Part shown: one piece after another, positions 12,801 through 23,505 of the stretch | Position numbering within the stretch: position 1 is the stretch's first letter | Layout: each line of letters starts with the position of its first letter | NCBI RefSeq assembly: GCF_040412425.1 | Contig: NC_089783.1 | Location: 42,816,125 to 42,880,124 of the forward strand | Direction of reading: 5' to 3' | DNA length: 64,000 nucleotides | Source of the DNA: Macrobrachium rosenbergii | Taxonomy: Eukaryota > Arthropoda > Malacostraca > Decapoda > Palaemonidae | Program-made: the position numbers and the translations under genes | Notes under the pieces: generated by a model | Database searches by the model: none | What the model was told of the DNA's origin: nothing | Seen by the model: the letters and a program-made list of their open reading frames with translations, nothing else

Positions 12801-15800
12801 ACAAGGAAGTCAACTACCATTTCCAATAAGGTAAGGAAAAAATTTTTTGTAAAAATTATTAATTAAATCATCTTTTGTTGTTTTCACCAAATAGACAGTA
12901 GAAGTTACTGGAAAATGCATTATACAGGAAAACTCTAATTAAAAGGAATTGATATCTATATATGCATGATAATCATGATGGTGATGTATTTATATGAAAA
13001 TACTTACTATGGCTTCATTTTTTCTTATCAAACATGGCAAAAGCATAATGGAAAACTTAATTATTAAACACCCAACCACCAAAATCATGGTACTGTCAGC
13101 AGAGGATGAAAAGCCCTTACAGTACTAATACAGCATTCAAAGTTTACTTCTACAGAATATTCAATTTGTTTTGCATTTTAACCCATTTTTAATTTAACTA
13201 GAACAACTTCTGTATTCATGAAAAACAGGACATTTATATTCCTGAAGCTGCCAAGTACAAAACAAGTCTTTCACTTCAATTTGATACAGAACACAAACTC
13301 ATTCATTTACCATCACCATGAACATTTTTATGTCAAGTTTTCCTTTTATAGGGTTAAATGTATTTTTTAATGTAAACTTAGAAACAATTTCCTAAGAGGT
13401 TAATCTACAATTACACACACAGAAGTTACACATGTCTTGTATTCTACCCTTGCTTCATACATAACCATTTTCTCCAAGACCTTGTTTTGTGCAAACTAAG
13501 AATTCATCTCAAGTATCTAAGATGTCTAGATGAGCAAGTACTCCCAGTCATTTTTGCTATTCCACCTGAGAACACACAAGAAAGAACTTTTCATGGAATT
13601 CAGTATCATAATACTGAGAAAAACATACAGATATCATGAAGAGAAGGGAAAAAACATCCTTCAAAGAATTTTCCGGGGCCAAAAATGCTTTTCACCTTTC
13701 AATCCATTATGAGTAGAAGGCTTCATTATTAGAAGAAACTGTCAAACTAATAGCAAGATTTTTTAACATTACCTTACATCTAAACAAAACTGCACATTAT
13801 CCTTCACATATCTTATGTAACTTTTAGTTTTTTATCTACTTTTTTGCAAAGATTTCTTAGCTTGACTGATGTAATAAATGAGACACGCCTTACATGGAAT
13901 TCGAAATACATTCTTTAGTTTTGCCATGAAGGTTTGTGCTTTTCAATTTATTATATTGTTCAAATGAGGAATATAGTATCTTCAAAACTATTATCAAATG
14001 TAAGTACAAGCAAATATTTTCTGTAGTATCTTTCTCTGTTGTTTTCAAAAAATAAGTTTTTTTTGCTGCTTTCAACACACTGTATAATATACGAATCAAG
14101 ATATTTTCATTTCCTACCTGTATTCCTAAAACAGAGAAAAGTAAAATAATACATTACATACTTAGACAAACATTTGACTAACCAAACTACACTAGCACCA
14201 TATGTACTGTACTTGTTCATACTTACCTACAAACTCAACTTAAAGACAGATTCAGAAATGGTTTTTATTATGAACCCAAGGGACTGCTTATATAATATAA
14301 ACTTAAATATTAAAATATCCCTAATTTGTGAACTGTTCACACGATCAAAATACTGTAGTCCAACTATAAAGCACACAGTACTGCTTATAGACAATTGGTT
14401 ACCTTAAAACTATCATAATAGCATCACTTTTCCTCAATACCCAATTCTCATAATTCATAACAAGCATATTTAGCCACTAATTACTCAAATCATTCCAATA
14501 TTCTTGAAATACCTGCATCCACAGTTCCTGGAATACTTACTTGAGTGTTATGATGTGATGTGGAGCATAACTTTTGTCAAGTATAAAAGTTACATCTGAC
14601 ACAAAAGTCTCTATGGCATTTTCTTGGGCGGGAACTCGTACGTATATTTGCCATTTGTAACGCATGGCATCCTCGGCATCCCTGCCAGTCTGAGGTGTCA
14701 AGTACTGATAGGTATTGCCAACCACAACTCTGGAAAGGTAGAGAATAGAAAAAATGCATCTTACTTTCTTTAAATAATTACAGACTGCTCATTGCAGATT
14801 CCACGCATCTTAAATTACGAAAATTAATGAATTGTAACGATCCATAAAGATGACAAAAGAGAGCCTGGTTATTTATCATCACCTACATTATGGGTCTGCA
14901 TGCAAGGAGGAATGCCTAGCTGTATGAGGGATCATCAACATAGACGTAACCCCAAGCACCTATACCAATTACCAAATAATAAGCCTCAGGATCTCTATTA
15001 AAAACAACCTGGTAACATCACTAGTAATGAAAAACAGCATTGTGCCAAGAAGACCAAAAGGGATGCACATGACTGTACAGCAGTAAATAAATTTACACGC
15101 CAGTACAGTTGTACATACCATGTATGCTGGCCGATAGAAACCAAAGAGCCATATGTCGACATTTTATAGATACCCGTGACAGGAAATTATCCCTAAGAGA
15201 GTTGATCAAAGGTACTAGGGTCATACATAACACTAATCTTCATTTTTAGGTCATAGAGAATTAAAATTGAAACGCTTAATAATTTAAAATTTTTTCCATA
15301 TGCACACCTGTAGGTTTTTGGTGAAAGTCTGGTGAAGTTTCATTCCCTCAGTTTTCTATAAAATTCAATACATAACTAAACCTTCATCCTGAGTGCATAA
15401 TCTTTACTTTTTATCATAGAAAACTGAAATTGAAAACTTGAAAAATTTGACATTTTTTTCATATGCGGACCTGCAGATTTTCAGTGAAAATTGGTAAAAT
15501 TTCATTCACTCAAATTTCTATTAAATAAATTCTATGACTAAATCTTCATCCTCAGGTCTCTAATAAAGGAAGCAAAATGTCATTAGCAGGCATGTTGCTT
15601 CCTAAACCTAAACCAGTGATTAACCAGCTAATCCTTGAATACCACGAAAGTGATGAGGGAGGTGCATGGTTGGCTACTACATAAAGGGCACTACAAATAG
15701 AGGTCCTTCTTAAGGGATGATCAGAAGGTGTTAGAGGACCTACTGTACCTACCTTCACAAGTATGTCAAGGCATAGTTATACACTGAAAATAGATAAATG

Positions 15801-17689
15801 CCAAAAATAATACACAACACTCATAATCAAACCATAGCAAAAAATTATCTCATTAAGCAAATATTCCTGAGCAAACTGCAATCCTCGATAAGAACAAAGC
15901 AAAGGCAGAAAGTTACATGAATGGCCCATAAATACTGCAATCAAAATCCAAAACTAGATTTACATGAAAAAAAATCAATATAAACTGACAACAGGATAAA
16001 CAGTGACTTTGTAACTGGGTTCCATGAAAATTTTTTTATTTATGTATTGAATGGTAGGAGGTTGCATAAAATTCTTAGCTGTGCAGCATTGTTCTATCAT
16101 TTATAGTAAATTTTCTTATGGAGGATTTTTACTTACTGGAAAACAAACATTACTCTGTAGGATTAGAGCTATTCTGAGAACATTTAATACTTATACTATG
16201 AGCACATACTTAGCTAAATTAACCTGGATGAGAAGGCCAAGGTATGGGACTACTGTTTTGGTAGGGCATGTCACCTGTAACTCTCAACATTATAACACAA
16301 ATTGTTCTAGTGTATCCTTTTCTTACTACTATACCACCTATGCACTTTCCAGATTAGTTGGAGCATCTTTCATTAAGCGAGCCAAGTATCTCTAATTATT
16401 TTTTTTACTTTACACCAAGCATAATTAGCTGTTCATACCAAATGTAAATCAATAGATACAAACTATAATATTACATTATTTTCTTACTGATTGCCCCAGT
16501 TCTGAAAACTTACAAATGAAGTCTAGTGCCAACTAAAATGCTAGTCTATGCTAGGACTTCAAACTCTAGTACTACAATAGACATTTTCTGTTAATGGACA
16601 CCACAAACCCCAAGATGGTCTGTTATTAGGAAGTTCTACTATATGTAAGAAAATTAACACGAATTTAATTTAACAGCCTGTACATACCTTCGCTTACTCT
16701 GGAATTTCTGATGACGTCCCTGAGCAATTATCTGCGAGTCAGGTGGTTTTGGTGGTAGGTATTTTGGGCTTGGGGGTCTTGATAGCTCTAATTTTTTCCC
16801 CTCATTTTCTTGTGGCTTGTCCTCATTCCTTAACAATGGTTTATCATTAGAGTCTGAGCAAACAAGTGTATCAGGTGCCTTACTAATTTCAGAATCTAAT
16901 AAAAACTCTGAAACTTCATTTTTGTTTTTTCTTCTTGAACTCTTTTCCCCACACTGTTTTCGTCCATGGCAAGAAACATCATCTTTTCTCCAAGCATTAG
17001 GAGCAATCTGACTTGGTGCTTGAGAGTCTAGTATTGGGAGATCTTTTTCTGAGGATCTTGATGCAACATTGCACACTGGGCCTTTGCCCATGTATTTCCT
17101 TACAGCAGGATGAGCTTCATAACTTTGCTTGTCGGTGGCAGCACTTGATACAAGCTGGGGGAAATAATAAAATAGAGAATTCAGGTCATTTAATGCACAT
17201 GATCTTACCAAAGGATATGATACATTTGTGACCATATGTTACACCTTCATTTAAAGATAGAAATCTAAAGAAAATTTGCTATTCTTCTGTTTTAAACAAA
17301 GCTTAGTTGAATTACTAAGCATGTATAAAATATGGAAAAAACTTTCAACAGTGAATACATGTTATTTAATTTTTACAATACATTTGTGCAAATCTTATAT
17401 TTTCTTATGACTGATCCCTAGTGAGTATGAATTACAGGAATGGATCTTGAATTTTAAGTAGGAACACACTGCTGGTCTTGCAAGTGCACTGGTATCAATT
17501 AAAAACAATTTCACCCTTGTATGACTATACACACACACACACACACCCAAAGAATTTTAACTTGGAAGAAAAATACTCTAAATGAAATTCATATCCCACA
17601 CAACACACCACCAAGCAAAAACATGATCAAAACAAAGTGTCAGGCGATACTGTAATTCCATTTAACTACAGTAAGTATATTAGGCAATC

Positions 17690-17767
<78 letters not shown>

Positions 17768-18066
17768 ACGATACTGCACTAAGAAACTCCCCTACATACC
17801 TGTAATGTGCACACAAACACAAGTTCCCCTCTCCTCTATCATTTCTCATTTTTTATTTCTTGGTGTTTTGTCATAGTTTTCACAGACAATAAAAATGATA
17901 ATGCTAGATCATCTCTCCCAGTCCAGACTAATGTGCATTTAGCGCTATGCACTGAGCAGTGGGGTACATAAGTAATCATATATGACATAAGTAATCATAT
18001 ATGGTCAAAACAGTGTCAGGTAATGATCCAGCATTTTAATTTCACTACTGTATGTATTAGGTTATC

Positions 18067-18148
<82 letters not shown>

Positions 18149-21100
18149 CAATACTGAGCTAAGAAAGCTCCTTACAAACCTGTAACGTACATACACACAT
18201 AAACATTCCTTCATATAGAACACTGATAAAGGGGTATTTTGGGAGGGATAAAATGGGCTAATTGTGTTCAAGGGGAGAGGTAAGGGGGAGTGCCAGGAAA
18301 GCAGAATGGCGAGAGCTAGGAGACCACGCTCCTGCTTGTGAGCTTCGCAACTTTTATTGGATCAAAAGCAACACCATATACAACGTTGTTTTGGTTGATA
18401 GATATGTTCATGACTGTCACTGGCTCATAGAGATATGTCATGATTATGTCATAGAAGTCTGGTTCTCTCATTGGCTGCTATTGAGGACACCAAAGCACCA
18501 GCTCCAAGATATGCTCTGCTGCTTTGTCCAGTTGTTTCATTTCCATTATACTGAATAATATTACATTCCAGGCTTAAGTCACAAAAGCACAGGTAGTTCA
18601 TCCTAACTTCAAACTGCATCACTTTCTGTGATTCCCTTTTCATCAACATGGGGGGTAAAAATAAGCACCACACTCTTGTCAACCAAGGTTCTTCTCAAGG
18701 TGGATGAGTGTTTGTTGTTGGCCACCAAGCTGTCTAATATCTTAGGTCTTGAAAAACACCACCTCCTCCTAGTTAATACAGGTAAATCTAAAAGAGTATT
18801 ATGACACAAGCATCCTGGATTACAGTTAGGGGTCATGAAATTAAGACTATTTCCATATCTATAAATAGAATAAAAATGCTTATTGTTGCTGTTTCTTGAT
18901 GTTCTCCATTTACATTTGTTTATTTTTATCTGAAAAAATTGAATCCACATAAAATATTAGGAAATATATACTCGATAAACAATGGTTGCCGTGGGCCAAG
19001 CTCCATCAACTCATTAGACAGTGGTGGTGGTGGTTTCCTTCTCCCTTATAAAGCATGTTCCTTTCCTTGAATAGTGTACCACTAGGCACACTGATACCTT
19101 TGCTTTGTCAATAAAGTACACAAGTATTTTATTTTTAACAGGCCTGTTAACAAACTCCGGCCCTCCAAGAACGTTCATGTATAATTCATGATCCTAGTTA
19201 TAACAGTGCAAAGAGCTATTTTCCTAAATGCACACGCTCAATAGCTTACTTTGCAACCTAAATAGCTATTTATACAACTTTTGATAAGGTGCTTTCCAAC
19301 TTAAATAGCTATTTATAGAACTGATAAGGTTGTGTTGAAACAAAATTAATTTTTTTAAATTAAAACCTGTCAATCTACAAAAAGTCCCCACCCCCAACAC
19401 CCTCTCGTCTTAGAGTAAGTTTAAACAACACAAAGAATGACTTAAGACTACCACCAGAGGCACTGATGCTCCTGGATACATGTCTGGCCAGATGAGGTAT
19501 TCTTCTTTAGAAGTATGTCTAAGAGGTGCTACAAACTGCAGGACAGGCAATTTTAAATAAATGGGCTTGTATTAAAAAATATAATTTCATATATCCAGAA
19601 TTTACCTGCATAACATGTGCCCTAATGATGATATAAAGTTAACTCAATACACAAAGATAAAATTTTTCTTCACAAAAGTTAAAGGAAAACTAAAATACAG
19701 TTACCAAAAAGACTTTTCCTTGTCAGTTTTGACCAGTTCTTATTATCAATAAAGATTCCTGCAAATGCTTACCTTATCAACAGTATGGTAATTCAAAGAT
19801 ACACAGTATCGTAAAGTATGCAAGCACTGCTGCATGCGTAAGATTCGAGAATCAATCTCCTCCATCTCAGCTTGTTTTTCACTGGCAGCACTACTCAGGA
19901 CTCTATCAACAACCTTAATGACACGCTCTCTCAGTTCATCTTGTGCTGATGGCATTAGAATATACAGTAAGTCTCATTTGTAGATATTAAATGGCTTGTG
20001 TCACATAAGGTATTCAAATACGCACAAGTATTCATTGTAAGATCATGTATCTTTACATAAATTTCAAATATTAACACAGAGAAACCACAGATTAACATAA
20101 AAAACTGGAATACAGAATAAAGAATTTTTTCTACAATACAAGCATTATTTTTCAGATACAAACCATTGCTTTATTACTGCCTATGCCTTTGACACTTCAC
20201 TGAGTAGACCACCAGAAAATTTATGTATAAAGATAACACTTGTGATCCCAGAAGTATGTAGTCAGCTCCTCCAAAAAGATCTATAACTCCTAATTCTTAT
20301 TCAATCAGTGGAAAATGCTAACAGAAGGCATACAGCAGGTAATAGAAGAAGTATGCAGGGTGACATCAAAAGGATAGAGATGTATACATAGAAAAGGGGA
20401 AGGAGGCTAAAATGCAATCAGTGAGGGCAGAGAAGAGTTGGGGGGGGGATGGAACTAGAATCTCAACTCTGCAGAGGTAAAAAAAAAGACAACATTCAGG
20501 GCAGTAAGGTGGCTGAGGAAAGATGGAAAAGATGCAAAAAGGGACAAAGCACATAAAAGCTGAAACTGGAGATTACACTTAAAGTAGAAATTAAAAAGAT
20601 TTTGGACCAATGGAAACAGTAAAGAGTATTCTGAAAACCTTCCCAATGAAGGAAATGAATGTAGAACTAGAGAACTTTGGCATAACAGAGGAACCAATAA
20701 GGAACCTAACAGCTGAAAAGGCTAAAAGACCCTGGAAAAATGAAACAAGGCAAAGCCACAAGACATTCAGGACAACAGGTGACTTAATAAAGTCACCAGG
20801 GGTGCCAGTCATCCTAGAGCTTACTAGAATATACTAAAACCTGACAAAGGAAGAGACAGGACCAGAAGAATGGGAAAATGCCTTACAGTACTGTACTGCT
20901 ATACAAAAGAAAAAGGGATGCATTGTAATGTGGAAATTATATAAACACTGAAAAAATTATTACATTCGATAATTGTCCGTTTAGCTTCATGCAACTAGAT
21001 CAACATCAGAAGTAGTTTTTATAATGAGGCAACTACAAGAAAAGTACCATACAAAGAAGAAGAGATTATAATATACGTCTACAGATCTTGAGAAGATATT

Positions 21101-21828
21101 TGATAAGACTACTGAGTCAAACGATTAAATGGGCATTACCAAGGCAGGTGATGCAAGAAAGTCTCATTAAGCTAGTGATGTTATTCTACCATAACTCTTT
21201 ATTTAAAGTGAAGACAATGGCAAGTGTACCACAAGAATTTTAGATAAATGTTGGTATTAGTCAAGGATCAACACTAAACCCTTTGCTGCTTACCACAGTA
21301 ATGGCAGATACAAAGAAGTACAGAAAAGAGGGTCACTAGGAACTGCTATATACAATTAGTAACTTTATCTGAAAAATACTCATTTGAGAGAACTCAAAAC
21401 CCTTTTGTCATCTGGAGATAATCAGCACTCTGGTAACCACAACTACCTGGGTATTAAGCATAAGCAATACATGATGGCTACATTTTGTATGAACACAGGT
21501 GTGTGTTTGTATATATAATATCAATACTGATTATCAGTTTCAATATGCTGGCAGGCTAGAGACTCAAACTTTTACTGTATAGTACAGTACTATTTATGTA
21601 CAGTACATAAAGATAAAAGACAATGTATAAGACTTCTAAGTACTGTGCTGAGTACTGACAGCCTTTAATGACCAAATTCTTCTTGGGGTACATACCTCTC
21701 TCTTCCATTTCCTTCATCCTTTTAGGATCTGGTGGTCGAGAGTAATCAGGATCTTCAGTGCTTAACATCCTCTTACAAGAGTGATTTCTGATATCCTCCT
21801 GAAACTCATCTTCAGACTCTTCCTCCAT
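3627..21828 (-). CDS. YEATS2: YEATS2: YEATS-domain subunit of ATAC histone acetyltransferase complex (7 exons)
   Basis: YEATS2 is a nuclear scaffold and acyl-lysine reader of the ATAC (GCN5/PCAF) complex; its YEATS domain binds acylated histone H3 tails. Coding exons, spliced right to left: 21828-21696, 19945-19773, 17154-16688, 14729-14541, 12775-12615, 7432-5347, 3807-3627. Every junction is GT-AG and every phase matches (1,0,2,2,1,2,0), giving about 1130 residues. The start is an ATG in good context (aaaATGg) within an exon that follows an acceptor, so at least one untranslated 5' exon lies upstream. The N-terminus carries KRMLSTEDPDYSRPPDPKR, like the TDPDY start of vertebrate YEATS2. The YEATS fold spans about residues 259-375 with GWGEF (Trp about 332). 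A long low-complexity Ser/Thr/Lys region follows, then a conserved C-terminal block. The 3' end is not resolved. Confidence 0.88.
4190..5300 (-). mobile_element. Truncated DIRS-like element (copy A) in YEATS2 intron
   Basis: The right end carries tgtaattatttggtaagttac, the same terminus as copies B and C. On the minus strand, 4920-4525 is a gag zinc-finger ORF (motif GSCREQICSPEL, then LDKLQHDRLRKATARA). 4200-4460 matches the equivalent segment of copy B (24240-24460) at nucleotide level. The left terminus is missing, so only the 5' end and start of gag survive. It sits in the intron between YEATS2 exons 6 and 7 in the same orientation as the gene, with its outer end about 50 bp from the exon 6 donor. 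Confidence 0.75.
5347..7432 (-). CDS. YEATS2: YEATS2 coding exon 6 (large central exon)
   Basis: 2086 bp from acceptor CTCATTTCAG to donor GCAAG|GTATGT. It encodes about 694 residues that finish the YEATS domain (KENWYDVWVYE) and then form a long disordered Ser/Thr/Lys/Val-rich region. Blocks such as SLQKAQGQLITAKVPQGTK and GQLISSGSLPKGTIISAS resemble repeats in the middle of vertebrate YEATS2. A longer single-exon ORF begins upstream at 7595, but that start lies in intron sequence and is not used. Having this region in one exon is notable. Confidence 0.87.
7433..12614. other. YEATS2 intron (about 5.2 kb) with repeat and possible pseudogene debris
   Basis: No intact gene is seen. The minus strand between about 10300 and 8880 shows protein-like segments broken by many frame changes and stops (for example VIIYDSDQEAECLKAKIAAQ near 9310 and FGGMDNVGAVKIIELVIVL near 10150). 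This suggests a decayed retrocopy, but I cannot name the source protein. A SINE-like repeat lies at 11500-11775. Confidence 0.5.
11500..11775. repeat. SINE-like dispersed repeat
   Basis: Contains taagctgtaggtcccattgc, then ttggttcttagccacgtaaa and tgttaatcagctcagtggtc. I recognise this phrase series as a very common decapod short interspersed repeat. Only one copy was noticed here. No ORF. tRNA-like box motifs may be present near 11540 in reverse complement but are weak. Confidence 0.5.
12615..12775 (-). CDS. YEATS2: YEATS2 coding exon 5 (second half of YEATS domain)
   Basis: 161 bp from acceptor GCTTTTCAG to donor CTAG|GTAAGC. It encodes HPPFALSRRGWGEF, then VQIVLNFKDNRNKKVQLLHP and GLWRLG. 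The GWGEF motif holds the conserved Trp of the acyl-lysine aromatic cage (about residue 332), and the preceding Phe-x-x-(S/T)-RRG supplies the binding loop. The pocket looks intact. Confidence 0.93.
12776..14540. other. YEATS2 intron, nothing else seen
   Basis: AT-rich intron between the two halves of the YEATS domain. Only short unsupported ORFs; no repeats or RNA genes recognised. Confidence 0.6.
14541..14729 (-). CDS. YEATS2: YEATS2 coding exon 4 (first half of YEATS domain)
   Basis: 189 bp from acceptor CTTTCCAG to donor AA|GTAAGT. It encodes RVVVGNTYQYL... MRYKWQIYVR ... ILDKSYAPHHIITLK, the first strands of the YEATS beta-sandwich (VGN-x-x-Y, KW-x-x-YVR, and the 'FxLHPSY' equivalent). 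Confidence 0.92.
14730..16687. other. YEATS2 intron
   Basis: AT-rich intron. A diverged internal duplication is visible: 15280-15400 and 15440-15560 share the order 'ttttttccatatg ... acctg(t/c)ag.tttt ... gaaatttcattc', a period of about 160 bp. No gene is supported. Confidence 0.5.
16688..17154 (-). CDS. YEATS2: YEATS2 coding exon 3 (linker before YEATS domain)
   Basis: 467 bp from acceptor TTCCCCCAG to donor AG|GTATGT. It encodes 155 residues beginning LVSSAATDKQSYEAHPAVRK (the HPA-KK/RK block is conserved in YEATS2), then a polar, Pro-rich linker (PPSPKYLPPKPPD) and a basic end (QKFQSKRR) leading into the YEATS domain. Leaves in phase 2. Confidence 0.88.
17692..17762. repeat. (GA)n microsatellite
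   Basis: About 71 bp of uninterrupted GA repeats, the first member of a tandem-duplicated block. Confidence 0.98.
18069..18146. repeat. (GA)n microsatellite
   Basis: About 78 bp of uninterrupted GA repeats. Both flanks resemble those of the run at 17692-17762: 'ttaggt/caatcatgagaga' before, and 'atactg.(a/g)ctaagaaa' then 'cctgtaa(t/c)gt' after. Confidence 0.98.
19773..19945 (-). CDS. YEATS2: YEATS2 coding exon 2 (coiled-coil)
   Basis: 173 bp between acceptor GCCATCAG and donor AAG|GTAAGC. It encodes about 58 residues of charged helix, including AEMEEIDSRILRMQQCLHTL, matching the predicted coiled-coil segment near the N-terminus of YEATS2 proteins. It enters in phase 1 and leaves in phase 0. 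Confidence 0.88.
20600..21330 (+). pseudogene. Degenerate non-LTR retrotransposon reverse transcriptase
   Basis: Across several frames the plus strand reads like an RTE/BovB-type endonuclease-RT. There is EEWENA near 20860, then VVFIMRQLQEKYHTKKK near 21015 (matching the 'IFIVRQLQEKY' block), then LEKIFDK near 21090 (the F/L-x-K-A-F-D block with its catalytic Asp region), then a 'G.SQGSTLNPLL' block near 21250. Stops and frameshifts make it a fossil. It lies in the intron between YEATS2 exons 1 and 2, opposite in orientation to the gene. Confidence 0.65.
21696..21828 (-). CDS. YEATS2: YEATS2 coding exon 1
   Basis: The ATG at 21828 opens 44 codons plus one base, rich in Glu and Asp (MEEESEDEFQED). 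The exon continues 5' as untranslated sequence to an acceptor (polypyrimidine tract ...TTTTTTTTCAG) ending at 21869, and ends at donor AGAG|GTATGT. Phase 1 joins to the next exon to give Ala. Confidence 0.85.
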
Positions 21829-21931
21829 TTTTGAAGTTATGTAAGTGCTACTGAACACATCAAGAATTCTGAAAAAAAAGACAAAAATGATCACAGTACT
21901 GTAAATTGATTATAAAAATTTTTTAAATATA

Positions 21932-22224
21932 ATTGTATTTTTCCTAGATTCAAACCTGAGTCTCTTGTATGGGAGTATTCATATTCATCAGCAAAATTAT
22001 TATTGGTAATTAAAGATAATTTTCATTTCTCCTTGGTATATATAACTGAAATCTTTGTAAAGATATACCTTCAAGAAAAGTTTGTCCAAAGTACCAGCAG
22101 GTACCACCCATTTACTTGACTACCAGCATCCACTTTTCCTTTGCCAACATGGACAAGTATAAGGGTTGCTTATAGGTGGAATTATGACACAATACTTTAG
22201 GTTTGTATATCTAGGAAAAATGGT
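21932..22224. mobile_element. Short non-autonomous TIR element (about 290 bp)
   Basis: The left end tttttcctagattcaaacct and the right end, in reverse complement tttttcctagatatacaaacct, form inverted repeats around a 250-bp core with no ORF. The right end abuts the next short element directly. Confidence 0.6.
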
Positions 22225-22514
22225 ATTTTCATAATAAAATTAAGTTTCATATATACTTACCAAGTAATTACAGTACACAGCTAATGTTTTTAACTTGCGC
22301 GTCTGCTTAAATTAAGAAATTCGCAGCAGCGCTTCTATTGCTTTAGTGTAAGTGGCAAGACCCTGCCCACTTTCAGGGGAGAATAGTTACAAAACAGCTG
22401 AAGAGCTCAATTCATTTGTGCCCTACGTCCATGAGAGGGGAGGAGGGAGGGCTCCAATTGTGTAATTACTTGGTAAGTATATATGAAACTTAATTTCATT
22501 ATGAAAATACCATT
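22221..22514. mobile_element. Miniature DIRS-like derivative with about 50-bp inverted ends
   Basis: The ends are near-perfect inverted repeats of about 50 bp: ggtattttcat ... atatacttaccaagtaattac on the left, and the reverse on the right. The core contains ccctgcccactttcagggg and 'agctgaagagctcaattcat', which match the 5' end of the large copy C (57950-58025). It therefore carries only the termini and 5' leader of the same family, all coding sequence being lost. It lies immediately left of copy B. Confidence 0.7.
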
Positions 22515-22784
22515 TTCATATAAGTAACTTACCAAGTAATTACATAGCTGAATCCCATATTGACAGGAGGTGGGATGCATGGACATATTCTACTCCAAAA
22601 AATTCAGCAAGGAAAAGAATTTTGAAATAGAAAAAGTAGCTAGCATTGGTTAAAATGCTTGTTGTAACCTTACCTGTGCAGAGAGCTACTGCAAGAAGGT
22701 ACTGGAGAAGCCTGGCTCCCACCGGCACATGGAGGACAGGATCTTCACTTACGAGCCGAGGGTTTTGTGGGGACCCTTAAGTGG

Positions 22785-23502
22785 TCAGACTGAGCGCACA
22801 TTAGAGCGGGGTCTGGGCTGGAATCTTGTCCTACTGCCATGAAAGGGCTGCTGCTGGAGAGGAGAGACAGTCTTAGCACCAAATGAGACTGGCTCTCTGG
22901 GACATTTGGCTGACTGAGCCAGAAGATCTTGAGTAAGCTTCTTTTGAAGATCTGAGGCTATCCCAGTACTGTGGCTCGAGGATAAAGATGAAGACGATCC
23001 AAAGGTGAAAAAAGGAGCAAAGATTTCTGGGTGGAAGTAACACTTTTGGTGGTGAAAGAACACCAAACTTCCCCCTACTTCAGTACACCCATAGAAAACA
23101 AGGACGCCAACTCCAGGGAGCCATCCCTATTGGCTTTATCTAGGCAGGAAAGCACACACAGCCAGTCTGCCGACAAGTCGTCTGCAAGATCGCCACAGTC
23201 TTTGATCTTCTTCACAAGCGTACCAATGGGCCAATCTAAAAAACTAAGCACTTCAAACATTTCAAAAACATTTTTCACTAAATGGTCTAATTCCGTAGAA
23301 GAGAACATGATCTTGGCCAATGCGAAGGCCGACCTTCAGGACAAATCAATAAGGCCAGAGAAGTCCCCTTGGGAGGGGGCAGCGACTCCCAAAGAAGCTT
23401 CTCCGGTGGCATAAGAGAGATATTTCCTACGTGAAAGATGAGAGGAAGAACAGAAGACTGCCTTGCCCTGCTCCCTCTTCTCTGACAGCCACTCTCCAAC
23501 AT
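22785..23502 (-). pseudogene. DIRS-like gag, C-terminal capsid-like part
   Basis: Pieces in changing frames read FSSTELDHLVKNVFEMFEVL, DWPIGTLVKKIKDCGDLADD and LSCLDKANRDGSLELASLF, then FGAKTVSPLQQQPFHGSR. This is a helical, Leu-rich region followed by a basic Gln/Arg tail, as expected for a Gag C-terminus. Copy C lacks this region. Confidence 0.55.
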
Positions 23503-23505
23503 TTC

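Larger units (their letters stand above)
17155..19772. other. YEATS2 intron with duplicated microsatellite blocks
   Basis: Holds two long (GA)n runs in homologous contexts (separate entries) and unassigned sequence at 18240-19200, which contains TATAAAG and AATAAAG motifs like an LTR remnant but no ORF or paired LTR. No host exon was recognised; phases across this intron already match. Confidence 0.5.

Noticed and set aside
18240..19200. LTR retrotransposon remnant
   Set aside because: TATA and AATAAA motifs are present, but there is no paired LTR, primer site or pol sequence.
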